From: Neurospora tetrasperma FGSC 2508
Taxonomy: Eukaryota > Ascomycota > Sordariomycetes > Sordariales > Sordariaceae
Direction: 5' to 3'
DNA: 64,000 nt
Assembly (NCBI RefSeq): GCF_000213175.1
Contig: NW_009799179.1
Location: 2,899,215 to 2,963,214 of the forward strand
Shown: piece by piece, positions 1-13,848 of the stretch
Layout: the number at the start of each line of letters is the position of its first letter
How positions within the stretch are numbered: the stretch's first letter is position 1
The notes under the pieces: generated by a model
Told to the model about the DNA's origin: nothing
What the model saw: only the letters and a program-made list of their open reading frames with translations
Databases searched by the model: none
Program-made: the position numbers and the translations under genes

Positions 1-3000
1 AATTAACAACTAATTATTAAATAATATTAGTAGCAATTTTTAATAATTAAACTCGTTTGCAAGACTATTAATTCGGTAAGCGAGAAAGGTTATTAAATTA
101 GACCTAACTAAATATATTATTCTATAAACGTAAGTAGTAAAGAAAGTAATATAGGAATTTATATTAGGTCGATAATAGTTAGTATATTAACTATTCTAAC
201 AATATTTAAAAAGTTCATTAGTAAAGAGTAAATGCTAATATTATTAATATTAGGGGGAATTAGCACTTAAATAGTAGTATAAACGGTAACGTTATTCGCC
301 TTAATTCGGACTATAAATTATTTCTAATTTTTCTTTCCTAACTATACTAATATACTTTCTTTAATAATAAATAGCTAAATTTAATATATTGGGACCGGAT
401 AATTAGCAACCAAATTACAATATTTATATAAGACCTATTAAACTTCGTAATCTATTGTATTTAAATTAATAATCTATCCTTTATTATAAATATTATTATT
501 AGTATTAGTAGCCCAATTGGGTTTAATTTCAATATAACCGGTTCTTTCATTTAAATATAATTATATAATTTCGATAAATAGTTCGACGGTTAAAGGCTAA
601 AATCTTTTTTTATAGTAAAGTTATAGCTCGAATATAGTAAATTTAATACTCTAACGTACTTTATATATTAAACTTTCCTCTTAAAAGGTAAAAGTTGTTT
701 AGGGGTTTACTTAGTCGGTCTTTAATATTATTCAATTTGGCCTTTAGATTTAATTAAATAGTAATAAAGTAATAAAGAAAAAGGATTCTAAAGAATAGAA
801 AATGCAAATATTTAATTTAAAAGGGCAAAAACTAAACAATAATTAATAAATCTAATAAATCGTTATTAGACTTAACGTATTTCCCCTTTTAACGAAAGGA
901 AGAAATATAAGAAATAATAAGGTCGGTTTGAAATTAAATTGTAAATACTATTTATTACACAATAATATACTTTATAAGTAATAATAATAAAGAATAATAA
1001 AGTAAGTAATTAATTACTAAATAGAGTAATAGTATATAACGATCAATGATAGTCTTATTAAAGGAAATTAAAAATAAGAACTATCGCAAACCTCAACCTA
1101 GGACCTTACACACAACTTCACTAAGTATAAGCAAAATAGACGTAAAGTTAGTATAATATTAATTAATAATCCGTTAACCTTAACAGAGGTTGACGGGACG
1201 AACACTCTTATATAACAGACTATACGCTCTAGTGAGCGGCTGCTATAACAAGACAGAGCATCTAGGTATCCGCTAAGAATGCCCCATAACAATACTATTT
1301 AAATAAGCCTTTTACTAACTATATTCGTATTTTCTAACCCAATATTTCTTCTAGGGTCTATATTTATCGCTATTATTAGATTTAGTATTACTACCCTAAA
1401 TAACTTTAATATTAGAATTATAAATATTAATTTCTACTTTAATTAATATATTATAGTTTAATACGTTTTCTAATAACTTTCTATATATAGGAGTAATAAC
1501 GACTGAAGGAATTAGGAATATAAATAGAAATTAATGTTCTAACTCTCTTTTAACCTTAGGATGACGGTTACACTTATATTTAATAAGAGCGGGGGTAATA
1601 ATTATATAATAAATAGGCTAAGTTTTAATTAGCCGAAAAGTAGCTATAATAATTTACTTAGGATTAGCCTTTAATAATAATATATTATTAGTAGTTATAG
1701 AATTAAATAGAATAGACCGGGGATAAAGATTATTAATAAAAGTAGCGGCGTAAGGTAGGTAAGGAATTTTTTAGGAGTGTAACTAGGTTGAAATAAATTT
1801 GCCGGTATATAGTAAAATTTCTAAGAAATTACCTTTATTATTATTAGTAAAGTTAATTCTAAATGATACTATATTACTATTACAGTTAATAATTTGTATT
1901 TTTATTATTAAACGACGGAGGAAGCGAATTATATCTGGCTATTTATTATAATAATTTTACTATTTTTCTTTTATAGTATACGAAAAGTTATTTTCGCTTA
2001 TATTTAAAATTCCTATAATATTAACCGCGAATATTATAAATATTAGTCCTTTATTCGGATTATTATTATTAATAGCCTTCTTTAATTATAAAAAAATAGT
2101 TTATAATACCCGTTTAAACGAAAGCCTTTCCCAGCGGTAATATTAATAGCCTCTAGAATAATACTAGCGTCTTCTATAGTATTATATTAATTAAGGATAG
2201 GAACGGCGGTGTATATAGTAATAGTATTTTAAATATCCGGGGCCGTAAGATTAGGAATAGGAATAGGAGTGGTAGTAATTTAATAAGGTATCCGATTCTT
2301 ACTATTAGGAGGTTTATTTCTATTTTATTTAATAGGTTTTTTAGTAATAATAGGGGTAGGATTAGTAGTAGGAATAAAAGCGGTAGTAATTTAATAGGGT
2401 GTCCGATTCTTATTACTAGGAGACTTTCTTCTATATACTTTAGGTTTTACTTTAGGCGTCGGGTCGGGGGCTATAAGCGAGGCAATAATAATAATAAATA
2501 TAATAGCGGTAGATATTGTATTTAACTTCCTACTACTAGTATTACTAATACTTCCGCTATAACTTCTATAGGGTTAGCGTATAGCTCCCTTTCCTATAAT
2601 ATTTACTAGTAATATTAATTAGATATTTTATTATAACCTTTATATAAGAGAAGATTTACTTACCTTCCGTTGGCCTTTTTTGAAGCTACGATTACGTTAA
2701 TCATTAGAAGTAATAATAAAAAACAATAGATTAATAAATATAAATAAATATTATAACAATATAATAATAATAAAGTATTAAAGATAAATTGTTATATTAA
2801 TTATACTACATAGAAATATAGATATTTATAGTATAGAGGAGAGAGACGGGACGTAAGAATTATAAAGTTAAGGCGGGGCGGGAGGTTTCTATTTGTGCGG
2901 GTAATACGATGCGCGGGTTAGGTAATTGGCGATTTCGTAGAATATTTAGCTCCCTCTTAGATTGAAATAGAATTTCGCTCTAATATTTATTATAAATTCA

Positions 3001-4740
3001 ATCCAATTTCATTTCCGTCTATCGGCCTCTAGGTACCTAAAGAAAGTAATTCCTATATATATTGTAGCGTTATAAGGAAAAGGAGTAGGATATTATTCTA
3101 GATTTAAATAGTTTTATACTTCGTATATATAAGATTTATTAGTTATAGGTTAATAAAAACAACTTTTAATTCTATTATAATATTTATTAATATACAAATT
3201 ATAAATATTTATATACCTGTAATCTATACTATCTAATAGTTTCGGTATAACTAGGAGGGATAAGAATTATAACTATATATAAGAAAAATAATATAAATTA
3301 TAAAGGAAAATAATATATTCAATTAAATTTAGTGTAGACCTTTAGGATATTTTTCGTTTATTATATATTATTAGCGTTATTAAATAATATATAAATATCT
3401 ATATAAAATAATAATAAAAGAAAGAAATACTACTATATCCATACTATAAGGTATTTTAATAAAACATTTATTAAATCCGTTACCCTAATGCTATAATCAT
3501 AAAATTCGGACCTAAAGAATAGAAAATACACTATAAATAAAAAAAATATTAGAAATAAAGTCTATATTATATACCAAATTTATATAAAAGTAACTCTATC
3601 CTATTATTATTCGTCGCTGTCGCTATTTCTATACTCTCTATTATTATTATTCCTAGTAGTATTTTATTAAAAGTTAAAATTAAATAAAGGAAGTTAGAAA
3701 TATTTCTAAAATTTGTTCTTAGTAAAACGTGAATATTTAGCAGCCGATTTCTTTATTACTTTAGTCTTTAATTTAAAAACAAAATCTTTCTTTTTTAGCT
3801 TATTACTATTAGATTAATTATCTATAAGAGTCTCTTAAAGTTTAATAAGCTCTTCGTCGTTATAATCGTACATTTTAGGAAGGTTCTCCTTATAGACTAT
3901 ATTAGTATAATAGTCCCATATCTTAGCTATAGTTATAATTTGGTAGTAGATGCCTATTTTTTTTATTAGTTTATATATTTTATAGTAAAAATAATTATAA
4001 TTCACTATGAACCTAATATTAGGCTTTAGGAAACGACGCTCTAATATTAAAGCCTATAAACTAATAAAATACTCTAATAAACTTATTAATACCGCCGGAC
4101 TCTTCTTAACACTACTAAAAGAAATATTCAATCGTCTTTACGTCCTTATAGCTGGTAAATAGTATATTATTAGTATTAATAAATTCAATTTTAACTTTCG
4201 CCCTCTTTAGAATACCAAAACGCTATTAACCGAAATTATTATCCTATTTACTTTAAACTTCCTAGTACGCTTATACCCGTCTATCCTCCCCCTCGATACC
4301 TTCGACGCTAATAGTATAAATTCTATTATACTTCGCCTATTAATTTCTAATATAAATTATATTATATAAGCGTTGAATAACATAAAACTAGGTTTAATAA
4401 ACGGTTATTTTAGGTTTGTAGAGTTTATATTAGGTAACATCTTTATATTATTTATCCGAAATTCCCTCCTCTTTAATAGCCTCTTTTCTGTTTTCTTCGA
4501 TTATTATAATATCGGCTAATATGCCGACGTCCTTAAATTGCCTCTTAGGACGGGCCGCTTCTACATCCTTCTTATTGCGGCGCTTCTTACGGTTAGCTAA
4601 TCGGGCCGCTTTATTAGAAGTATCCTATAAAAAAATTAATAAAAGTAAAATAACATTAATATATTAAAATAATTTATAGTATTAATTTAGAAAGGATCCG
4701 AAGGGTTAATCTAATTACCCGGGGGTTGAATTTATTAACC

Positions 4741-4980
4741 GGAAAATAATTAGCCTCCCAATTACTATATTTAAATACTTAAAAAATTAGTCTATTAATC
4801 AGTAGGAGGATAGCCTCCCGGTTACTACGTTTAAATATTTAAAAAATTAATCTATTAACCGGAAAATAGTTGGCCTTCCGATTATTACGTTTAAATACCC
4901 GAAAAATTAATCTATTAATTATTAGGAGGATAGCCTCCTGGTTACTATATTTAAATATCCGGTTACTACGTTTAATTACC
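4741..4980. repeat. Tandem array, exact 60-bp period
   Basis: About four units start at 4741, 4801, 4861 and 4921. All share a core of the form GCCTCCCGGTTACTACGTTT followed by an A/T-rich tail ending TCTATTAA. Units 1 and 3 begin GGAAAATA and units 2 and 4 begin AGGAGGATA, so a 120-bp higher-order unit is likely. The last unit is cut short and followed by a partial copy of the core. Most differences are transitions, as RIP would produce. Confidence 0.8.
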
Positions 4981-5749
4981 GGGAAAATATAATAATTAAA
5001 TACTAGATTAGTACTAGGGAAACTTGGGCGGGGGCTATTAAGAAGATGAGGGGGCTATAAAAATAAAAAATTAATATAATAGTAGTATAAAAAAAATAGA
5101 GAGGAAGAAACTTATATAGGATAAGGTATATTAGCCTAGTCCGGGCTAAAATAAATTGGTTAATATTATAGTAGATTGAAATAATATATAGATAGAGAAA
5201 ATTGAGGGCGGACGTATAGTAAATAAAAGAAACTTAAACGAATATATATATTGCTATTAGGGCGTTTTATTAATATAAATAATACTTTAGGGTAGTAATA
5301 GTATAGTAATTATAAAGTAAATATAATATAGTAATAACAATTATAATAGTATTTAGGGAGGGATAAAAAAAAGAAAAAAATAAATATTAGACGAGGAATT
5401 ATTTAATGAAATTAAAGTGAATTAGAGTTAAGGTTATTATTAATTTAGGGATTAGTAATTGAAGGAGGAAGAAAGGAGGAGTAAATTTAGAGAAGGAGAG
5501 GATAAGGAGGGGAAGTAAAAATTAAATAGTTTTGAGCTTTATTATATAATAATTATAAGGTTGAAGGGTAACTTCGTTTTATCGAACTTTTATTTTAAGT
5601 ATATATTTAGTAGTATAATTAAGGAGTATTCCCTACTATTCCTAATTCGGATTAGGTAATATAGGAGCCTTCAATAATAACGATAGGGATAGGGTTTTAT
5701 AGTTATATAAAAATATAAATAAAGAAAAGGGATCGGTTAAATTAGTAAT

Positions 5750-5772
5750 AAATATATATATATATATATATA
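5750..5772. repeat. (TA)n microsatellite
   Basis: A run of about eleven TA dinucleotides lies within the AT-rich block. Confidence 0.8.
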
Positions 5773-8700
5773 AAATTAACCCTAACTCTACTATCTACTA
5801 ACGGTTTAAAATTAATTGGCCGATAGTATTGTAATAATTATATATTTATATACCCCTCTTCACTAGACAATAAGTAGCTTTTATAATATTTAATTATTAT
5901 TATATTTTATACTTATCCTCGCTATATTTCGATATAGTAATAATACTATAGAATTATTATTCTTTATTCCTACTATAGTAGGGGAGTAATTTTGGACTGC
6001 TAAAAGGAAGCGGGAGCTAAGCAACGCTAATGACTCTTCTAATATACATATAGATTAGAATTGTATTGAAAATTCCAATTCTAGGAGCGAAGTAGAAAGT
6101 AGGAGTAGAATAAATATAGAGTAGCCAGGTAGCGAGTAAGTTAAATTAAATATTACTATTTAATTAAATACAATTACCGTCCTTAATACTACATTATTAG
6201 ATAGGGTTATAGTATAGGTTAATAATTATAATATTTTCAGAAATGATTAAAATATTAATATATTACCTATTGAGCCCGATAAGGCTTTTACTAGGGTATT
6301 CGGCTATAAAATCCCTGAGGAGGAATAAATAATATTAGATATTATTAATACTATATTAGAGAACCCGAATATTATAAACGAATAGGATAATATATTAGAT
6401 ATAAATATAAAAATAATCGAGCGGGAGTTAAATAAGGAAGAGGCTTAGAAGTGGATAAAGTTCGGCATTACCAATTTAGAAGACGACGCTATATTCGAAG
6501 TAAATAAAATAGGTAGCGATTTTAATAAAGGAAATATTAATAATAAGGGAACTAAATATGGAACGGATACTATAGACTCGGTAATATTCGATTTAACTAT
6601 AATAATAAATATTAATACAAATTAAGATTTACCCCTGGATAACGTTCGTAGTACCGAATATATACTTATACCTATACCTTTATTTACAATTATACTCTAA
6701 ATAGCCTTTAAGGTTCTAATTATAAATACCCATATCTCCGAGGAAGCTATAGGTATATTTAATCCTATAATAGAAGAACCTTGGATTTAAAAGGATATTA
6801 AAATAATATTTTTTTAGGATATCTTTGTATTATAGTTATAGGATATTAAAATATTACGAGAATAGTATAAGAAATTTATTTATACTTTCAAAGCGGTTAT
6901 AAATATTAATAAATTTTATAATTTACTTATTTTTAAAGAAATTCTAATTAAGAAGTTTAAGAATAATTTACCTTGGGGTAAAATACGAAGCTACTTTATT
7001 ATACTTAATACCCGCTCTCTCCCCAACCAAGTTTTATAGTAAAAAAAATATTATATTATTAATATTAAATATATATTTAAAATAATCTTTAGTTTAGTAT
7101 ATATACGGAATAAAGTATATAGGGGTATAGTAATTTATACCAATAAACTAATTATTGAGCTATAGGAGTATCTTTAGTAGGGATAATCCTTACGTACTAT
7201 ATTAGGGTAATATTTTAAATACCCGGATAGTACCCTTTTATTCTCGTTAGATTTTATTTATTAGTATAATTGTAGTAATATATATTATAAATACTTAAAG
7301 TAAAAGTATAAAACCGTTTATATAGGAAGGGTGGTTCATTATAGTTTTAATTATTCAATTCGTATATAATGAAAGGAGAGGATTAGCGATAAAATTCTAT
7401 AAATTTAGCGAATTATTATAAAAGATTAATTTAATAATTATATAAAAAGAGTTTATTAATCTCTTTTATTCCTACGATTAAAGCCGAATTCCAAAGAAAT
7501 ATTTATTATCGAGGACAATTATATTATAATTAGCCGACGGTAAATATTTAGGTATATAAGTAACGTTAAAATTAATTACAACTTTAACCTTAAGCTTCCT
7601 ACTATATAAATAAAATATAGCGCTCCTTTTACAATTCGGTATTATTTTAATAAGGGAGAAGTCTAATTCCGGCCAACTATTACTATATTATTACTATAAA
7701 GGGAATTTAAATTATATATATATTTTAGAATGTATTTTATAAATAAATAGGCTTAATAAGAGACGGATATATAATTATTACTATTATAAATATTTATAAA
7801 CGAATTCGGGTTATTTCGTTCTATATAGTAGTTAATATTAGAAATATACCTATTTTACTAATTTCTACCCAAGACTATTCGAGAGCGACAATCTAGCGTA
7901 GTCCTTATTATATTTAGACTATTTGGAGTATACCTAGCAAATATTCTAGAGTTATTCGTTTATATAATTAAATTAAATAGAGGGATAGAAATTAATATTA
8001 AGAATAATAAATAAATTTTTATTCATCCCTTTCTTAATACTCTAATTAGCGATATACTTTAATAGTAGAAAATATTTAAGTATCTTTTATATATAATTAA
8101 AAGACCTTATTAGTTTTATTTAATATGGAAAGAAAAGCGATCTGATTTCAAATTTAATATATAGAATTAGGGCTATTACTACTTTTAATATTTTAGAAAT
8201 ATTGCTAAAATTGAAGAGATGCTAGTACAATATTAGAAAGTAAAGTTTACTAAATTAGGGTTATTATTTAATTTCCGGGTATTAGATATATTAAAGAATT
8301 TATTCTTAGTATTAAATATTATTTGATCATAATTAGACGATACTGCTTATTTAGAATATTAAGGTTTCGGAAAATATTTCCTCCATTTAATCTTCGATAT
8401 AAATAAAGGTAGTTTTTTAATTAAAAAGGCCTCCGACGAAATTATCGTCAAGTTTAAAAATTTTCTATTTCCTAGCGGTTAGAGTTAAATTCTATTTATT
8501 AAAAAATATATCAACTTTATAAATATATAGTAAGCCGGTAGAATAATAATTATAGTACTAGTATTTCTTTATACTTAGTTTAAAGACGAATATATTAAGA
8601 AGAATTTAATTAGACTTATTAATTAATTAGGTAATAACGAAAAGTATTATAAATACTTTAATTTAATAGAATTAAAAAATTCCTTTCTAAAAGGAATATA

Positions 8701-11089
8701 CTTAATTGTACGATATTATATTATATTTATATTTTGGATATTCGTATTGAGCTTTATAGTAATAAACGGGAAGTAGAATAGATAATAGAACCGGGGTTTA
8801 TTTAAATTAATAGTACTAGTAGGTAGGAAGGCTATTCAATTTATATTTTATATCCAAAAAGATACATTATTTAAAGATAAGAAAGATAGGAAATTTATAA
8901 AGCTAGTAAAACCCTAACGAGATATAGGGTTATATAACTTAATTATTTATTTCCGGTTTAAAACTCTAGTTTTAATACTATAGTACCTAGGGTCCCCCAA
9001 TATTAGACCTAATACTTCTCGTATTCCCTTAGTAATATTACAGCTAGCCTTAACAATATTAAGTAAAGTATTAAATAGAGTATTAAGTAAAGTATTAAGC
9101 CGGGCGGAGGGGAGAATAGATATAGATAATAGTAATAGTAATAAGTTGATCGAAGTAGTGGGGAATAAAATAGAAGTTAGAAATTTCAATAATATAAACG
9201 GGGGGAATAAAGGTAGGTAGGGTAGAAAATTAACGCTACCTAATATTTATTAGGGGCTTTACTATTATAATACAATAAGTAAATATAGCATTCTCTATAT
9301 AATTTCTATACTACTTAGTAAATTATAGTATAGATAAATAATAAGTTGGGAATTCTCTCCTTCTTTATTTATTATACTAACTACGCTTTTTTTTTAGGAA
9401 ATATAAATCTAACATTAGTTCGACGAACTTATATAATATAGTATTTATATTATTATAGAGGGATTAATTACGGTAAATTATTATATATTTTTTTTATTAG
9501 CTGCTTCGAATATACAAATACTATTAACTATAAGAGATTTACTAAATTTAAGGAATTATATCCTAGTATTGTAAAAGTATACAATCCGTAGCTTAAAGAA
9601 TAATTTAAGGAGGAGGGGGATATTTTAATATTCGAAGTAATATATACCTTAAAGTACCTTTTACCGTCTATATACTTCCGGATTAATACAAAAGTTGTTA
9701 AACAGCGGTAAAATAAACTTCTTAGCGTCTACTAAGTAGAGGAAGGTATAGATTTTACTATACTCCTTCGCTCCGTATTTTACGCTAACTATAATATACA
9801 ATCGGAATTTTTAGAGGATTTGGAACGTTATAATCTAATGTAGTACAAGAAAGCTTTATTTATAGATAAGTACAATAAAGAATTCGATTTTAATATTAGT
9901 AGGTTTATTAAAATTAAACACTATGCTGAAAATTCGTATTAGTTTAAATATAGTAAGGTTAAGGGAATTTTTAATTATAAAATAATTATATAGTTTCAGG
10001 TATTTATTATTTTAATATATTTCAATACCCCCGATAGGGGTAAAAAGACGGAGCCTATTATTAATTACCCGATATATTAGTAGGGAAATAATTATAATAT
10101 TGTTAGGCTTCCGGTAGTCGTCCTAGAATGTATATAGATAGTGCCGAGGTTAGAAGGCGATAGATTTATATATATTCGTTATAATATTTACTTTATTTAA
10201 TATCTCTAAGTTATTTAAGTTAGTAGCTACTATAGGTTTTATATTATATATATATATATATTAGGGGTTTTATATTATAATATTAAATACGTTATATAGC
10301 CGAGAGGTAGTATATTGGTAATTATTTATTTATATAATAACCTATCTACTAAAGTATATTATAAATAACTTTTTGTATTGTAGGAAAGAGTATAATAGAT
10401 TCTAATATCGTTACTTCCCAATTATATATAATATTGTTATTATTTTGGTCGATTTTATTAGAAATACTATTAATCGGATATATAAAAGAAGGTGTAAAAT
10501 ATTACCAGTTTTTTTAATTTCCTACTATAAAAAAAATAGACTTTATTTATAATTTCCCTCCCGCTATATATTTTAGTACTTCAACCTGCGTTTCCTTCTA
10601 CTTACTATACGTACGATTGCGAAGGAAACTCCCGTTTATTCTATAATTTAGAAATCTTTTACTTTTTTTATTTTTTTATACTAATTACCAATTCTCCGCC
10701 AGGGATAACCTTGGTTATTGTAATTCCTATTGTTACTGTATAGTAATTTTATTTCCCGTTTTTAATAAAAGTAAAAGTATTATTACTAATTATATATTTA
10801 TTTTCCCCCCGCCCTTCTATTATTTATTTTCGTAGTATATTTCCTCCCTCCTATTTATCCTTCCTTATATTTCCTCTACCTATAAATTGCTACCCTACTT
10901 ATATTACTAAACTATAATTAAAAATATAATACTTAAGTTTAATAAAGTAAATTATAAAATCCAATAGTAAATTTTACTATATATTTACTATTTTTAGAAG
11001 ATATATATAATAATCGAACGCCGAAGTAGATACGATCGTGCGTTTAAAGTATAATAATATAGTAAGGATCTATAAAATTATTAACTCCC

Positions 11090-11340
11090 GTTTTTCCTCC
11101 CCTCTTTCTTCTTTCTTCTTCCGTTTATTATTCCCCCCTTTTATTATTCTCCTTTCTCCTCCCACTCCCTCGTCCTTCTCTTTTCTTTTTCCTTTTATTA
11201 TTATTTCTTTTTTTTTTATTATTCTTATTTCTTTTTATCTCTTCCCTCCTTCGTCCCCCCTAACTATCTTTATCCCTTATCTTTTTCCTTTCGAAGGTTA
11301 TATTAGTATTCCTATTAATATTAGCCTAACTTTATTTTAA
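11090..11340. repeat. Polypyrimidine low-complexity tract
   Basis: This is a C/T-dominated stretch on the plus strand (runs of CTTC, TTCC and CCCCTT). It produces a spurious 100-codon open frame rich in Ser, Phe, Pro and Leu. The composition explains the open frame, so I do not call a gene. Confidence 0.7.
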
Positions 11341-11520
11341 ATTTATAAAAGTCCTACCCTACTACCTTTAAAGTTAGCGTTAGTATATATAAAAAATAAA
11401 TTAACTTATTCCCGGTAATATAAATTATATTAGAAAAAACTAACTACTTTTATAAGTAAAATAAAATATTAAATAGAGTTTAATATTAATTTATACTTAC
11501 TTTATACTCCTATACTAATA

Positions 11521-11790
11521 ACCCGCCGGTACTATTTTAATTCCTAATTTAATTATTAAATTTATATTCTATTTATTATACTCTGGTTTAATTATTTAAC
11601 CCCCTAATATAGTTATTAAATAATTATCCATACTCTAAAATCCTAGTCTAATTATTTACCCCTCTAATTTAATTATTAAACATCTATCTATATTTTAGGA
11701 TTTTGGTTTAATTATCGAAGGTCCGGCTTATTTATTGAAATTTAAGTTTAACGACCGAAGTTCTGGTTTGACCGTCGAAGTCTTAGTTAG
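11521..11790. repeat. Tandem array, 60-bp period, second family
   Basis: Successive units starting near 11581, 11641, 11701 and 11761 share GGTTTAATTAT near their start and an ATTATTAAA-type block about 30 bp later. A weaker partial unit precedes them from about 11540. The last units diverge, and GACCGAAG-type motifs replace part of the repeat. The sequence is different from the 4.7-kb array despite the same period. Confidence 0.65.
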
Positions 11791-12927
11791 ATAATTAATT
11801 ATATAGAAAGTTAAATATAATTAGGAAGTTAATAAACTTTAATTTTAAATATAATTATAATATAAATTAATTGCTTTGTTTTATAAGTACCTTATTATTT
11901 TCTATAGTTAGTTATTTGCTAATTGGAGGGGGTTAGTTCTCTATTGTTAGTACTTATTGGGCGAATTCGGGGTTTTAAGGTATATTGACGCTATTAATTA
12001 GAAAACCTACTAATTAGATATAAAGAATATTAATTCGATATTAAACTAATAGTAGTTCAACTTTTCTAATACTATTAAATATAAGTAAATTTCTTACTTT
12101 ATTATATATAAGCGGTACTAATATAATAGTGCGTTGGGTTATTGTAGGTATTCTTGGGGATAAATGAAGGAAGAGGTAATAAAGTTTATAGTATATAAAT
12201 AGGGTAAGGGAGAGAAAAGAAGAATAGGTTTTAAATTTATAAGGTTACTAATTTGGAATAATAAGAAGAAATTCCCCTCGCCATTGCTAAATACCTAATA
12301 ATTCCCGCTACTCTTCATTCCTTCTTTTAATTATATATATACTTTTATTTAAGTATAAATATTAATTACCTATTTAATTTATATTATATATTTATACCTT
12401 TCTTACTATCTACCTAATATTTGAGCTTTATTGGGGTAGAGTTCTAAGTAGGATATTAAATATAGTTTGCCGAAGGTTCGGGGTAGGGATTGGTAGGGTA
12501 GGGATCCTCTAATATAATATTAAGGGAATTATTATAAATATAAATATATAAGTAGGATAGTGTAGTATTCTATATATACCTTTTATACGTAGGGGACTTC
12601 TATAAGTATAGGGTAAAAATAAAGGTAGCAACCCTTAACTCCTACCCCTATCCCCCTTAAGTATATAATATTTATTAATATAATATAATAAAATTACCCA
12701 TACTTATAGATATTTATTAATATTATTATATAGTTTCCGCCTAATAATATATAAATATTAGTAGAGAATACTACTAATAGCTGAGACCCTATAATATATA
12801 TTAAGGTACTATATAAAGTCCCAAGAAAAAGCAAAGGGTAAGCGATATCCTATACTAAAGTATAAAATAGAAGGAGGAGTAAACGACTACTATTAGTTGG
12901 CAAGTGGAGAGTTTAATTAGTAGCCTA

Positions 12928-13050
12928 GAGTAGTAGAGTAGTAGAATAGTAGAGTAATAGAGTAGTAGAGCAGCAGAGCAGTAGAGTAGCAGAGCAGTAG
13001 AGTAGTAGAGTAGTAGAGCAATAGAGTAGTAAAGTAGTAGAATAATAGTA
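12928..13050. repeat. Octanucleotide tandem array (TAGTAGAG)n
   Basis: About fifteen copies of an 8-bp unit, consensus TAGTAGAG, stand in perfect register. Most variants are T/C or G/A changes (TAG versus CAG, GAG versus GAA), as RIP would leave in a once more GC-rich array. It explains the Leu/Tyr/Ser-rich open frame on the minus strand here. Confidence 0.85.
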
Positions 13051-13126
13051 GAAGTCAGCGCCGGGAGGCATTACGATAGCTTTAGAGTAGAAATACATTA
13101 TAGATCCTTTACACCTTTCATTAGCC

Positions 13127-13237
13127 AAATATACAGCGAGAGCAAATGTCCAATTACACTACTAAATATATAGCGAGAGTAAATATCCAACTACACTACT
13201 AAATATATAATAAAAGCTAATTCCCATTTACAATTCA
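13127..13237. repeat. Short tandem repeat, 37-bp period
   Basis: Two good copies begin at 13127 and 13164 (AAATATACAGCGAGAG-type start, CACTACT end), with a degenerate third copy from 13201. It abuts the octanucleotide array. Confidence 0.7.
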
Positions 13238-13439
13238 AATATACTTCGAAAGACAAAATATAACTATAGACAAATATATACCGGAATAAAAATAATAATA
13301 TACTAAAATATTCTTTTATTATCGGGCAATATTTATATACGCGATACGATAATATAAATATAGGAATATTGAAAGTAAAAGGTTTATTTATTATTCAAAA
13401 TTATTTTATTTTATATAATAGATTAAAAATTAAACGAGT

Positions 13440-13848
13440 TGCTAATATAATTATATAGTTGTACGTACAACGGGAAGCGTTATTGAACGCTCCGTTGGTT
13501 TTTAAATTCGCCGTTGAAGCGTGCAGCGTAGTTGGCTATATTGCGTACGGTTCAATCGAGCCAAAACATTAAGCACAGGATACAGCGACCATATAAACGC
13601 ACTATAATACTACTACAATTGTTATCTTCAATATATAATTATCTTAACAGTATATGTGCAGCCAGATATTTTTTAAGACCCCGTTAGTCAACCAACGACA
13701 CGTTGAGCCCCTGTTGAATATACTATTATTAGCCCCTCTTCTACCTCCAGTGTAACTAGTGGCTCGCCCGCTAGTCTGACGGTCGATTTTGTAGACCTGA
13801 CGAGTAGTTGTATAACATGGCTAATAGCAGGGGGGGTGGTTCTGTTAA
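13440..13848. other. Transition zone without a gene
   Basis: Base composition shifts here from the RIP-degraded block to normal gene-island sequence. Short open frames on the minus strand show no domain or splice pattern that I trust. I see no gene. Confidence 0.6.

Larger units (their letters stand above)
1..13440. repeat. AT-rich RIP-degraded repeat block
   Basis: This stretch is very AT-rich and TpA-rich with almost no long reading frame on either strand, unlike the gene islands. That composition is what repeat-induced point mutation leaves in ascomycete transposons. I cannot name the parent elements. Parts of 6400-8900 and 9400-10300 on the plus strand and 3600-4600 on the minus strand give broken coding-like stretches, suggesting old element reading frames, but no domain is secure. 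The tandem arrays inside it are listed separately. The boundary with the first gene island is gradual, around 13400-13500. Confidence 0.8.

Noticed and set aside
10270-10340. tRNA-like stretch (GCCGAGAGGTAG...)
   Set aside because: No B-box or acceptor-stem pairing could be found; likely chance in AT-rich DNA.
11038-11340. 100-codon open frame on the plus strand in the AT-rich block
   Set aside because: It is a by-product of a polypyrimidine tract; the product is only Ser/Phe/Pro/Leu low complexity.
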